Of a DNA stretch of 64,000 bases, positions 44,647-52,172 are shown in pieces; within the stretch, counting starts at the first letter, position 1, and each line of letters starts with the position of its first letter. Origin of the DNA: Sphingobium abikonense NBRC 16140. Lineage in GTDB: Bacteria > Pseudomonadota > Alphaproteobacteria > Sphingomonadales > Sphingomonadaceae. The stretch spans positions 279,768 through 343,767 of the forward strand of contig NZ_BCYT01000003.1 in assembly GCF_001598335.1 (NCBI RefSeq). Direction: 5' to 3'. The notes beneath the pieces were generated by a model that was not told the origin of the DNA, ran no database searches, and worked only from the letters and a program-made list of their open reading frames with translations. The position numbers and the translations under genes were made by a program.

Positions 44647-45893
44647 CACAGCACCACCAGATCGGCTTTCATCGCGCCCGCCTGTTTCAAGGCTTCGAGG
44701 ATCGCGACCATGTCCGCGGGGGATGCCCCGATGGCGTTGACCGCCTTGACTATATCGGCCAGCGACGCCCCACCTTTAAAATTGACCATCGGTTTTTTCT
44801 GCTCGTCGATGCTGATGTTGCTCGACGGCTCCAGCGCGGTCTGCCCCTGGCTGAAGGGCGCGGGCTGCACCACGCGGGGCGATTCATTGACGCTGACCGT
44901 CAGTTTTCCGTGCGCGACGGCGGCCGGATGAATCTTGACCGCGCCGTTGATGACGACCGTGCCGGTGCGCGCGTTGACGATGACGCGGGCCGGCGCGTCG
45001 GCGGGCGCAACCTCGATATTTTCGATCATGCCCATCATCATGATGCGCTGCCCCGCGCCGGGCGCGGCGGCGATCGTCACCGATACAGCGTCGACCGCGC
45101 TCGCCCGGTTGTCGCCAAAGGCGCGGTTGATGCCATCGGCCACGCGCAGCGCGGTCGTCAGGTCCGCTTCGGCAAGGTTGAAGGTCAAGGTGGGCGCGGT
45201 GTCGAAACCGGTGGCCACCGCCCGTTCGACCGTCGCGCCGCTGGGGATGCGGCCGGCCGAGGGGATGTTGACCGACACCTGGCTGCCATCGGCGCCGGAT
45301 ACGCCGAGGCCGCCGACGGCAAGGTTGCCCTGCGCCATGGCGTAGATTTCATTGTCCGCGCCGCGCAGCGGGGTCATGATCAGCGTGCCGCCGCGCAGCG
45401 ACTTGGCCTTGCCCAGCGCCGACACGGTAACGTCCAACCGCTGGCCGGGCTTGGAAAAAGCGGGCAGGTCGGCCGTCACCAGCACGGCCGCGGCGTTCTT
45501 AAGCGCCGGATTGACGCCCTGCGGCAGCGTCAGGCCAAAGCGCGACACCACGCCCTTCATGCCCTGCGTCGCATATTCGATGCTGTCGTCGCCCGTGCCG
45601 GCGAGGCCAACGACAATGCCGTAGCCGGTCAGCTGGTTGGGTCGCACGCCCTGGAACGTGCCGAGATCCTTGATCCGCTCGGCATGGGCCGGGGTGACGA
45701 GGGCGAAGGCGGCGACCAGCGCGACGAACCACCCTCCCCTGGAAGGGGAGGGGAGCCGCCAGCGACGCTGGTGGTAAAGGGGCATCCCTCTGTCGATGGG
45801 GTGACACCCCTCCGTCAGGGCTGCGCCCTGCCACCTCCCCTTCCAGGGGAGTAATGAAAAGAGGCGGTGGAAAACGCTCACTTGGCTCTCCAT
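44646..45893 (-). CDS. flgI: Flagellar P-ring protein FlgI with repeat-extended leader
   Basis: The mature part begins ERIKDLGTFQGVRPNQLTGYG, a canonical FlgI N-terminus, and runs about 344 residues. FlgI forms the P-ring in the peptidoglycan layer. The leader is abnormal. From the ATG at 45893, which overlaps the flgH stop (ATGA), 71 residues precede the mature start, and about 38 codons are encoded by a 116-bp palindromic repeat. The final part, WFVALVAAFALVTPAHA, is a normal signal h-region and cleavage site. Initiation could alternatively occur at Met37 (45785) inside the repeat. The frame remains open throughout. Confidence 0.9.
   Translation of the reverse strand: MESQVSVFHRLFSLLPWKGRWQGAALTEGCHPIDRGMPLYHQRRWRLPSPSRGGWFVALVAAFALVTPAHAERIKDLGTFQGVRPNQLTGYGIVVGLAGTGDDSIEYATQGMKGVVSRFGLTLPQGVNPALKNAAAVLVTADLPAFSKPGQRLDVTVSALGKAKSLRGGTLIMTPLRGADNEIYAMAQGNLAVGGLGVSGADGSQVSVNIPSAGRIPSGATVERAVATGFDTAPTLTFNLAEADLTTALRVADGINRAFGDNRASAVDAVSVTIAAAPGAGQRIMMMGMIENIEVAPADAPARVIVNARTGTVVINGAVKIHPAAVAHGKLTVSVNESPRVVQPAPFSQGQTALEPSSNISIDEQKKPMVNFKGGASLADIVKAVNAIGASPADMVAILEALKQAGAMKADLVVL
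45735..45850. repeat. Type B palindromic repeat inside flgI leader
   Basis: A 116-bp element with 17-bp perfect terminal inverted repeats (TCCCCTGGAAGGGGAGG at 45735-45751 and its complement at 45834-45850). It is inserted within the region coding for the FlgI signal peptide. The inner part contains further short inverted blocks (GGGGTG/CACCCC, CAGGGCTG...). Confidence 0.85.
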
Positions 45894-46576
45894 CAGAAGG
45901 GGCTGATCGCGGAGAAGAAACGCTGGAGCCAGCCCTGGCGGCTGGCATTGGCGATCTCGCCCTTGCCCTTGTAGATGATCTTGGCGTCGGCGACGCGGGT
46001 CGAGGCGATGCGGTTGTCCGGGCTGATGTCGGCCTGGCGGACGAGGCCGCTGATCTGGATGAATTCGTCACCGCGATTGAGCGTCAACGCCTTCTCGCCC
46101 TTCACCAGCATGGTGCCGTTGGGATAGACCTGCGCGATGGTGACGGTGATTTCGCCCGACAGCGCGTTCGACTGGGTCGCCGCGCCCTTGCCGGTGAAGC
46201 CGTTATTGCCGCCCATCGCGACGTCACTTGCCGAAAACAACTTGGAAAGCACGCCGGTGGTCGGCGGCGTCAGCCCGAAGGAGCCGCTGCGGCTAGTGTC
46301 GGCGCTGTTGCTCTTGGACGCCTGGGTGCGTTCGACCAGCACGATGGTGATGATGTCGCCAACGGTGGTGGCGCGCGCGCCGCTGGTGAGCGGCGTATAG
46401 CCGACCGACGTCTGGAAGATGGAGCCGTTGGCGGCAGGCGCGGCCGGCTGGGCAATGACGGTCGGCGCGAAATATTCGCGCTCCACCTCGCGCTTCTTCT
46501 TGCGCGCATCGGCGGGCGATGCGGCGAGGGCAAGCACGGAAACGGCGGCGACAAGGGCGAAGGACAGGCGCATCAT
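45893..46576 (-). CDS. flgH: Flagellar L-ring protein FlgH (no lipobox)
   Basis: 227 residues. The FlgH core is clear (GDIITIVLVERTQASKSN, GEITVTIAQVYPNGTMLVKGEK, ISGLVRQADISPDNRI). FlgH forms the L-ring in the outer membrane and is normally a lipoprotein. Here the signal region MMRLSFALVAAVSVLALAAS-PADARKKK has no cysteine, and none is present in the protein, so it should be processed by signal peptidase I and not acylated. It lies 6 bp after flgG and is coupled to flgI. Confidence 0.93.
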   Translation of the reverse strand: MMRLSFALVAAVSVLALAASPADARKKKREVEREYFAPTVIAQPAAPAANGSIFQTSVGYTPLTSGARATTVGDIITIVLVERTQASKSNSADTSRSGSFGLTPPTTGVLSKLFSASDVAMGGNNGFTGKGAATQSNALSGEITVTIAQVYPNGTMLVKGEKALTLNRGDEFIQISGLVRQADISPDNRIASTRVADAKIIYKGKGEIANASRQGWLQRFFSAISPF

Positions 46577-46582
46577 GATGGC

Positions 46583-47371
46583 TCAGATATTCTGGTTGAC
46601 GTACTGGAGCATTTCGTCGGTCGCCTTGATCATCTTGCTGTTGACCTCATAGGCGCGCTGCGTCTCGATCATGTCGACCAGTTCCTCGACGATGTTGACG
46701 TTGGATGTTTCCAGATAGCCCGAGCGGATGACGCCGCGCCCTTCCAACCCCGCGATCCCGACCTGCGGCGTGCCGCTGGCGGCGGTTTCGACCAGCAGGT
46801 TGCCGCCGACGGATTGCAGGCCCGACGGGTTCATGAAGCTGGCAAGCTCGATCTGGCCGAGCTGGCTGGGTTCGCTTTCGCCCTGCAACGTCGCGGACAC
46901 CGTGCCGTCATTGCCGATCGACACCGATGTCGCGCCCTGCGGCACGGTGATCTGCGGGATGAGCGGCAGCCCGTCGCCGGTGACGATCGTCCCTTCGGCG
47001 GTGACGCTGAAATTGCCGGCGCGCGTATAGGCGATGGAACCGTCAGGCTGCTGCACCTGGAAATAGCCCGATCCCTCGATCGCCATGTCCAGCGCGTTGC
47101 TGGTCTGGGTCAGCGTGCCCTGCGTATTGATCTTGCTGGTGCCCTGAAGCGCCACGCCCGATCCCAGGTTCAGCCCAGTGGCGAACTTGTTTTCGGCGTC
47201 GGAATTGGCCCCGGCCTGCACGATCTGCTGATAGGCCAGCGTCTCGAAATCGGCGCGGTCCTTCTTGAAACCGGTCGTGTTGACGTTCGCCAGGTTGTTG
47301 GCGATGACGCGCATCTTCGTGTTCTGCGCGTCAAGGCCGGTGCGGGCGACATGAAGGGCGGCGTTGCTCAT
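46583..47371 (-). CDS. flgG: Distal rod protein FlgG
   Basis: 262 residues, typical for FlgG. The N-terminal rod motif MRVIANNLANVNTTGFKKDR and the C-terminal SNVNIVEELVDMIETQRAYE ... EMLQYVNQNI are diagnostic. It is the main distal rod subunit. It is the first gene of flgGHIJKL, with GGAG eight bases before the ATG, and has its own sigma-54 promoter about 85 bp upstream and two tandem hairpins in its leader. Confidence 0.97.
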   Translation of the reverse strand: MSNAALHVARTGLDAQNTKMRVIANNLANVNTTGFKKDRADFETLAYQQIVQAGANSDAENKFATGLNLGSGVALQGTSKINTQGTLTQTSNALDMAIEGSGYFQVQQPDGSIAYTRAGNFSVTAEGTIVTGDGLPLIPQITVPQGATSVSIGNDGTVSATLQGESEPSQLGQIELASFMNPSGLQSVGGNLLVETAASGTPQVGIAGLEGRGVIRSGYLETSNVNIVEELVDMIETQRAYEVNSKMIKATDEMLQYVNQNI

Positions 47372-47388
47372 CGTGCATTCTCCGTGGC

Positions 47389-47443
47389 GCGGTCCTCAAG
47401 CGGGCCGCTCAGTCGTCGGCGCGATCCTCAAGCGGATCGCTCA
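47389..47443 (-). repeat. Tandem hairpin repeat in flgG leader
   Basis: Two 23-bp copies (47389-47411 and 47421-47443), 32 bp apart. Each carries 7-nt arms around the same TCAAGC loop. One arm pair is perfect (GCGATCC/GGATCGC); the other (GCGGTCC/GGGCCGC) has one compensated change and one mismatch. They fall between the predicted sigma-54 start site and the flgG ribosome binding site. Confidence 0.6.
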
Positions 47444-47455
47444 TGCACGCATCAA

Positions 47456-47472
47456 AGCAAGAGGCGTGCCAA
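47456..47472 (-). promoter_or_regulatory. Sigma-54 promoter of flgG operon
   Basis: Minus strand TTGGCACGCCTCTTGCT: the -24 GG and -12 GC are separated by 10 bp as required, and it matches the TGGCAC-N5-TTGC consensus fully. The predicted start near 47445 leaves a leader of about 74 nt before flgG. Confidence 0.85.
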
Positions 47473-47487
47473 TATTAACCATAGGGC

Positions 47488-48231
47488 CTAGCTGTCGAGG
47501 CGCATCAGCGACGCGCCGCCATCGTCCAGCTGTTTGGCGGTGTCGATCATCTTGACCTGCGTTTCCCATGCGCGGCTGGCCTCGATCATGTCGATCAGCG
47601 CCTGGGTCGAATTGACGTTCGATCCTTCCAGCGATCCCGATGTCACGGTGGCGAGCGGATCGGAGGGCAGGGCGCCGCCATTGACTTCGCGGAACAGGCC
47701 GTCATTGCCCTTGGCGATGCTGGATCCGGCCGCATTGACCAGCTTGAGCTTGTCGACCTGCTGCGGATTGGCCGGGTCGCCGCCCTGGGGCACGCCCCAG
47801 ATGTTGCCATCCTTGGCGATGGAGACGCTGTCCATTTGCGGCAGGATGACCGGGCCGCCCTCGCCCAGCACGGGCAGGCCGTCGCCGGTGGTCAGCAGGC
47901 CGCTGTCGGAAACCTTGAGGTCGCCGCGGCGCGTATAGGCTTCGCTGCCGTCGGTGGCCTGGACGGTGAGCAGTGCGTCCCCGTCCAGCGCCACGTCGAG
48001 CGGATTGCCCGTTTCGGTGACCGCGCCTTGCGCCATGTCGGCGGCGATCACCTGTTCGGAGGCCTGGGCGCGCGTGTCGAAGCTTTCGCCCTGGATCCAG
48101 CGCGTTTCGGCATTGGCGATTTCCGCGCGAAAACCAACGGTGTTGGCATTGGCGAGGTTGTTCGCGATCGACGCCTGCCGCGCCATCGCGCCGCGCATCG
48201 CCGTCAGTGCCGTGTTGACGAGCCGGTCCAT
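47488..48231 (-). CDS. flgF: Proximal rod protein FlgF
   Basis: 247 residues. It begins MDRLVNTALTAMRGAMARQ with the rod motif SIANNLANANTVGFRAE and ends SNVNSTQALIDMIEASRAWE, as in FlgF. It forms part of the proximal rod. It is separated from flgE by a 147-bp gap holding a type A repeat, so it may still be cotranscribed from the flgB promoter. The flgG promoter lies just after its stop. Confidence 0.95.
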   Translation of the reverse strand: MDRLVNTALTAMRGAMARQASIANNLANANTVGFRAEIANAETRWIQGESFDTRAQASEQVIAADMAQGAVTETGNPLDVALDGDALLTVQATDGSEAYTRRGDLKVSDSGLLTTGDGLPVLGEGGPVILPQMDSVSIAKDGNIWGVPQGGDPANPQQVDKLKLVNAAGSSIAKGNDGLFREVNGGALPSDPLATVTSGSLEGSNVNSTQALIDMIEASRAWETQVKMIDTAKQLDDGGASLMRLDS

Positions 48232-48254
48232 GGCTTACCTATCCTTTCTATCGG

Positions 48255-48355
48255 CCGTTCGCCCTGAGTAGCCATAAAGCGAAGTCGAAATGGCGTATCG
48301 AAGGATGCTTCGATATGAGGCTTCGACACGCTCAGCCTCTACTCAGCACGAACGG
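48255..48355. repeat. Type A palindromic repeat, copy 3
   Basis: A 101-bp element with ends CCGTTCGCCCTGAGTAG and CTACTCAGCACGAACGG, lying between flgE and flgF in the flgBCDEF run. It has the same inner GCGAAGTCGAAATGG block as copy 1. Confidence 0.85.
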
Positions 48356-48378
48356 GATGCCTTTCCCGCCGAGGGGGT

Positions 48379-49224
48379 TTAGGTGCGGATGTTGACGATG
48401 GTGGTGGTCAGCGTATTGGCCGCCTCGATCGCCTTGCTGTTCGCCTGGAAATTGCGCTGGGCGGCGATCAGCTGGACCAGTTCGTCCGTGATATCGACGT
48501 TGGAGCGTTCCAGCGAGCCGGAGTTGACCGAACCGAACATGCCCTGATTGGCGGTGCCCAGGATCGGGTTGCCGCTTTCCACGGTGGAGGTCCAGTGCGC
48601 GTCGCCCTGCTGGCGCAGCCCTTCCAGGCTGTTGAAGGACGCCATTGCGACCTGGCCCAGGTAAACGGTGCTGCCATCGGCGTAGATGGCCGAAACCAGC
48701 CCCTCCTTAGACACGCCGACGCTGGTCAGCTGCGCGCCGTCGGCTTCGTTGTTGTAGGTGGTGGGGATTTGCAGGTCGGTAAGGTCGCCCGGGCCGGTGG
48801 CGCTGGTCGGCGGCGTGGTCAGCTCGCCGGTTTCGGGATCGACCGCGAACACCTGAATGCGCGAACCGGTAGTGTCGACGGCATAACGGTCATTGTCGAC
48901 GGCAAAGGCGCCGTTGCGGGTGTAGCTGATCGTGCCATCCTCGCCCTTCACGGTGAAGAAGCCTTCGCCGGTGATGGCGAGGTCCAGCGTCTTGTCGGTG
49001 GTTTCGATGGTGCCCTGCGTGAACTGCTGGGTGATGCCCTGCACGCGCACGCCCTGGCCCGCGACCTGATGCGTCGTCTGCATCGGCGAGGCGGCGAAGA
49101 TGTCGCCGAACTGCGCCTTGCTCTTCTTGAAGGCGGTGGAGTTCACGTTGGCGACATTGTTGGAGATGGCGGACAGGTCAGCCTGCGCGCCCTTGAGGCC
49201 GGAAAGCGATACATAAAAGGACAT
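48379..49224 (-). CDS. flgE: Short flagellar hook protein FlgE
   Basis: 281 residues, well below the roughly 400 of enteric FlgE. The conserved N-terminus (MSFYVSLSGLKGAQADLSAI, SNNVANVNSTAFKKSKAQF) and C-terminus (LERSNVDITDELVQLIAAQR) are intact, so the reduction is in the surface-exposed middle domains. It forms the hook. GGAGCAACGCC precedes the ATG. It lies 37 bp after flgD, whose cap function it depends on. Confidence 0.93.
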   Translation of the reverse strand: MSFYVSLSGLKGAQADLSAISNNVANVNSTAFKKSKAQFGDIFAASPMQTTHQVAGQGVRVQGITQQFTQGTIETTDKTLDLAITGEGFFTVKGEDGTISYTRNGAFAVDNDRYAVDTTGSRIQVFAVDPETGELTTPPTSATGPGDLTDLQIPTTYNNEADGAQLTSVGVSKEGLVSAIYADGSTVYLGQVAMASFNSLEGLRQQGDAHWTSTVESGNPILGTANQGMFGSVNSGSLERSNVDITDELVQLIAAQRNFQANSKAIEAANTLTTTIVNIRT

Positions 49225-49261
49225 GGCGTTGCTCCTTGGGTGAAAAGGATGGGGTTGGAAA

Positions 49262-49921
49262 TTACATCAGGCTCAGCGCGTCGGACGGGCTGTAGCTGCC
49301 CAGCGCGGTGATCAGTTTGGAGGACGAACCGTCCGCGGGTGACTGGACGGCGGCGATGGTGGCCCAGGTCGCGACCTTGCTGGGGGTGGCGCCGTTGACC
49401 TTCACCTGCAGGGCGTCGGTGGACACTGTTTCGCCCGTGTCGTCCTTGCCATCCCAATAGAAGGTCACGTCGCCCGCCTGCTGCGACCCCAAGTCGATGG
49501 TCTTGACGACATTGCCGCTACCATCCACGAGGTCGACGGTCGCGCCATCGGTGGCGTCGGCGAAAGTAATCTGGCCGGCGTAATAGCCGCTGGCGTCGGG
49601 CACGGCGACATTGCTCTGGACCAGCATCGACTTGCCGATCCAGCTTGCCGCATCGCCCAGCCGCGTTCCGGTGAGCTCTTCCTTGATCGACGCCAGATTG
49701 GCGTTCATCTCGGCGATGCCGCTGGAATTGGTGATGGTCGCCATCTGCGACACCATCTCGGCATTGTCGACCGGTTCGAACGGGTCCTGATATTGCATCT
49801 GCGCGGTCAGCAGCTTCAGGAAGCTCGCCTGATCCATCGTCGCGCTGCCGGTGCCGACGGTCGCATTGGGATTGTAGACCGAAAGCCCGGCGCTGTCGGT
49901 GACGGTGGAAACGCTCGTCAT
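49262..49921 (-). CDS. flgD: Hook cap protein FlgD
   Basis: 219 residues. The N-terminal motif FLKLLTAQMQYQDPFEPVDNAEMVSQMA is diagnostic of the hook scaffold. It is followed by a FlgD Ig-like and Tudor-like region (VTFYWDGKDDTGETV). It caps the growing hook and is discarded later. It is coupled by 4-bp overlap to flgC. Confidence 0.94.
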   Translation of the reverse strand: MTSVSTVTDSAGLSVYNPNATVGTGSATMDQASFLKLLTAQMQYQDPFEPVDNAEMVSQMATITNSSGIAEMNANLASIKEELTGTRLGDAASWIGKSMLVQSNVAVPDASGYYAGQITFADATDGATVDLVDGSGNVVKTIDLGSQQAGDVTFYWDGKDDTGETVSTDALQVKVNGATPSKVATWATIAAVQSPADGSSSKLITALGSYSPSDALSLM

Positions 49922-50334
49922 TTGCCGATCCTTATGGTTTCGAGCATCAGGGACTTGGCGGTGTTGAGCACCTGGACATTATTCTGGTACATGCGGGCGG
50001 TCTCGATCATGTCGACCAGCTCGGCATTGCTATCGACCGCCGCTTCCCACACATCGCCATTGGCGTCGGCCAGCGGATGATTGGGGTCGTGGCGCTTGGT
50101 CGGTTCGGCCTTCGTGGTGACGACGTCCGACACCTTGACCGTCGATACGCCCGGGCTGTCCGTCACGGACGTGAAGACCGGCTTGATCGCGCGATAGGCG
50201 TCCTGCGCGCTGCCGGTCACATTGCCGGCGTTCGCCATGTTGGACGCGGTAGTGTTGAGACGCACCAGCTGCGCGCTCATGGCGCGGCCGGCGATGTCGA
50301 AAATGTTCATGGAGCCATTGCCGCTCATGCTCAT
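49918..50334 (-). CDS. flgC: Proximal rod protein FlgC
   Basis: 138 residues. The motif MNIFDIAGRAMSAQLVRLN ... SNMANAGNVTGS is the rod-family N-terminus, and the end NAELVDMIETARMYQNNVQV matches FlgC. It overlaps flgB by ATGA and flgD by 4 bp. Starts at the internal Met3 or Met9 are possible, but overlap coupling favours 50334. Confidence 0.95.
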   Translation of the reverse strand: MSMSGNGSMNIFDIAGRAMSAQLVRLNTTASNMANAGNVTGSAQDAYRAIKPVFTSVTDSPGVSTVKVSDVVTTKAEPTKRHDPNHPLADANGDVWEAAVDSNAELVDMIETARMYQNNVQVLNTAKSLMLETIRIGK

Positions 50335-50702
50335 TCTCCCTTCAGCGCACGGTTGATGGTGTTGATCCGGCCCTCAAGGAAGGAGAGGGTCGTGCGATAT
50401 TTGACGGCGTTTTCGGCAAACAGCGTCTGTTCGGTGCTGAGTTCAACCGTATTGCCGTCAAGGCTGGGCTGAAGCGGCACGCGATAGCCCATGGCGTCTT
50501 CGACCGCCTTGCCCATGTCGGTGGAGGTCGCGCCCGACGATTGCGCCGTCGCTTCCTTGAGCGCGGCTTCAAAGTCGATGTCGCGCGCCTTGTAACCGGG
50601 CGTGGAGGCATTGGCGATGTTGGACGCGAGCAGGGACAGGCGCTGCGAACGAAGCGCCAGCGCCTTTCCGTGTATCCCGAACAGATTGTCTTCGACCGAC
50701 AT
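50331..50702 (-). CDS. flgB: Proximal rod protein FlgB
   Basis: 123 residues. The motif SLLASNIANASTPGYKARDIDFEAAL and the end VKYRTTLSFLEGRINTINRAL are those of FlgB. The open frame continues far upstream, but the ATG at 50702 (MSVEDNLFGIHGK) gives the family N-terminus. It is first in flgBCDE(F), under a sigma-54 promoter about 85 bp upstream. Confidence 0.94.
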   Translation of the reverse strand: MSVEDNLFGIHGKALALRSQRLSLLASNIANASTPGYKARDIDFEAALKEATAQSSGATSTDMGKAVEDAMGYRVPLQPSLDGNTVELSTEQTLFAENAVKYRTTLSFLEGRINTINRALKGE

Positions 50703-50786
50703 GCTCAAAATTCGCTCTAAAGTTTCGCCTTTACCCGCCGTTCTGAAGCCTGATGGCGTCGCCTGCGGGTGATCCAGCCTGTGATC

Positions 50787-50803
50787 AGCAAGAGCCGTGC
50801 CAA
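50787..50803 (-). promoter_or_regulatory. Sigma-54 promoter of flgB operon
   Basis: Minus strand TTGGCACGGCTCTTGCT, a full match to the sigma-54 consensus with 10 bp between the -24 GG and -12 GC. The predicted start lies near 50776, giving a leader of about 74 nt. Confidence 0.87.
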
Positions 50804-50875
50804 TTTGCGTGGGTGACGCATCGGCACGGCGGGAAAGCACGGAAATACAGGCGTTCCGCAGGTAGGGCGGCAAGG

Positions 50876-50902
50876 GCGGCAAATTTTTGCCGGTCGGCGG
50901 CA
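50876..50902. promoter_or_regulatory. Candidate FlbD enhancer, flgB side
   Basis: GCGGCAAATTTTTGCCGGTCGGCGGCA-type motif, 75-100 bp upstream of the flgB sigma-54 promoter. It recurs inverted at 61986-62013 with one inserted base. The inner GGCAAA/TTTGCC palindrome suits a dimeric Fis-type DNA-binding domain. Confidence 0.6.
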
Positions 50903-50945
50903 GGGCGTTGCCGGCCGTCGATGAACGATGGGGACGACATAGCGC

Positions 50946-51614
50946 ATGCTCGCGATTTTCAGCCAATTGTTCGATCCGGCAACGCTGCCGGCGATGCTGG
51001 GCGGGGTGGCGCTGGTGGCGCTGTTTCAAAATGGCCTTGCTGCTTGCGGGCGCGCGATCGGGGCGCTGGCGCCGTTGCTGCGCGCCGATCCCTTGCGCGA
51101 TCAGGATGCGGCGCGCGCCGCCCTGCTTCAGATCGACCATGTCGCGCAATTGCGCGGCCTGTCCTGCACCGATCGGGTGAAGACCGCCCATCCTTTCCTG
51201 ACGCAGGCCGCGCACAAGCTGGCCAATTGCGACCGCACCGAACAATTCGCGCTGTGGGCGACGCAGACGCTGGCCGACCGGGCGCAGCGCCATGGCGCGG
51301 CGCATCGCGTCTGGCTGTCGGTCGCCGACGCCGCGCCGGCATTGGGCATGGCGGGCACGATATTGGGCCTGATCGGCATGTTCGCCGCGATGGAAGACCC
51401 GGCCGCGCTGGGGCCGTCAATGGCGCTGGCGCTGCTCACCACTTTCTATGGCGTCGTAATCGCCAACATCCTCGCCGCGCCCATCGCTGCGCGCCTGGCC
51501 GACCTGTCGGAGCGGGAACTGGCCTGGCAGCGCGAGGCGGCGGACCGGATGCTGGTGATCGCCCGGCGTGAAAATGCGCCTTTGCGTCGCGCGGCCATGC
51601 GCGAAGTGGCATGA
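50946..51614 (+). CDS. MotA/TolQ/ExbB-like channel protein (second stator)
   Basis: 222 residues with three rather than four membrane helices: one near the N-terminus (AMLGGVALVALFQNGLAACG), then a cytoplasmic loop of about 100 residues, then DAAPALGMAGTILGLIGMF and LALLTTFYGVVIANILAAP. The third contains the APALG motif shared with MotA, and the overall topology matches TolQ/ExbB. It is coupled by 4 bp to a MotB-like gene and sits inside the flagellar locus, divergent from flgB. It probably forms a second ion-driven stator or a related proton-channel unit. Its role is unproven. Confidence 0.8.
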   Translation: MLAIFSQLFDPATLPAMLGGVALVALFQNGLAACGRAIGALAPLLRADPLRDQDAARAALLQIDHVAQLRGLSCTDRVKTAHPFLTQAAHKLANCDRTEQFALWATQTLADRAQRHGAAHRVWLSVADAAPALGMAGTILGLIGMFAAMEDPAALGPSMALALLTTFYGVVIANILAAPIAARLADLSERELAWQREAADRMLVIARRENAPLRRAAMREVA

Positions 51615-52108
51615 GCGCGCCCCCTATCCCCCTTGCGCGGCGCAATCGCTGGGCGGTCAGCTTTGCCGATCTGCTCTTGCTGCTGCTCGCTTTCTTCGTG
51701 CTGTTGCAGGCGAGCGGATCGCGGCGCGACGCCATGCTGGCGCAGGTCAGTCGGCAATTTGGCGGGCGGCCGATGGCCGATGGCGTCGAGATTCGAGCCG
51801 CCGATCTGTTCCTGCCGGGCGAGGCTCTGTTGAGCGCGCAGGGAGAGGCACGGATTGCCGCTTTGGCGCACCGGTTCGCCAGCGGGCCGAGCATCGAGAT
51901 CCGCAGTCGTGGCGCGGACACGCAGCACGAACGGTTCGACGAATGGGACCTGGCCGCGGCGCGTTTGGGCGCGGTCGCGCGCGCCTTGCAGGCACGCGGC
52001 CTTTCTCGTGACCGGCTGCTGATCCGGGGCTTGGACCAGGCGGACGGGCAGGCGGACGGGCAGGGGCAGTGGATCCGCGTCGCCCCCGGCAGCAAGGCCG
52101 CGAATTGA
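51611..52108 (+). CDS. Compact MotB-like protein (second stator)
   Basis: 165 residues, under half the size of the window's MotB. A single helix has the key Asp20 in VSFADLLLLLLAFFVLLQ. The linker is short, and a reduced OmpA-like region (IEIRSRGADT, WDLAAARLGAVARALQARG) lacks the usual closing NRRVEI strand. It therefore may bind peptidoglycan weakly or differently. It pairs with the preceding MotA/TolQ-like gene (ATGA overlap). A sigma-54 promoter for flgA begins 6 bp after its stop. Confidence 0.78.
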   Translation: MSAPPIPLARRNRWAVSFADLLLLLLAFFVLLQASGSRRDAMLAQVSRQFGGRPMADGVEIRAADLFLPGEALLSAQGEARIAALAHRFASGPSIEIRSRGADTQHERFDEWDLAAARLGAVARALQARGLSRDRLLIRGLDQADGQADGQGQWIRVAPGSKAAN

Positions 52109-52113
52109 TCCGA

Positions 52114-52130
52114 CTGGCACGAAAATTGCG
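52114..52130 (+). promoter_or_regulatory. Sigma-54 promoter of flgA
   Basis: CTGGCACGAAAATTGCG: -24 GG at 52116-52117 and -12 GC at 52128-52129 with 10 bp between. The predicted start near 52141 leaves about 32 nt before the flgA GTG. Confidence 0.85.
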
Positions 52131-52172
52131 GAGGCCATGGGAAGACACTCTGTTTTTGACAGGAGACTGCCC

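Noticed and set aside
50815..50945. CGGCAC...GC sequences considered as a sigma-54 promoter for the second stator pair
   Set aside because: GG to GC spacing is 12 or 9 bp instead of 10, so no valid site was found.
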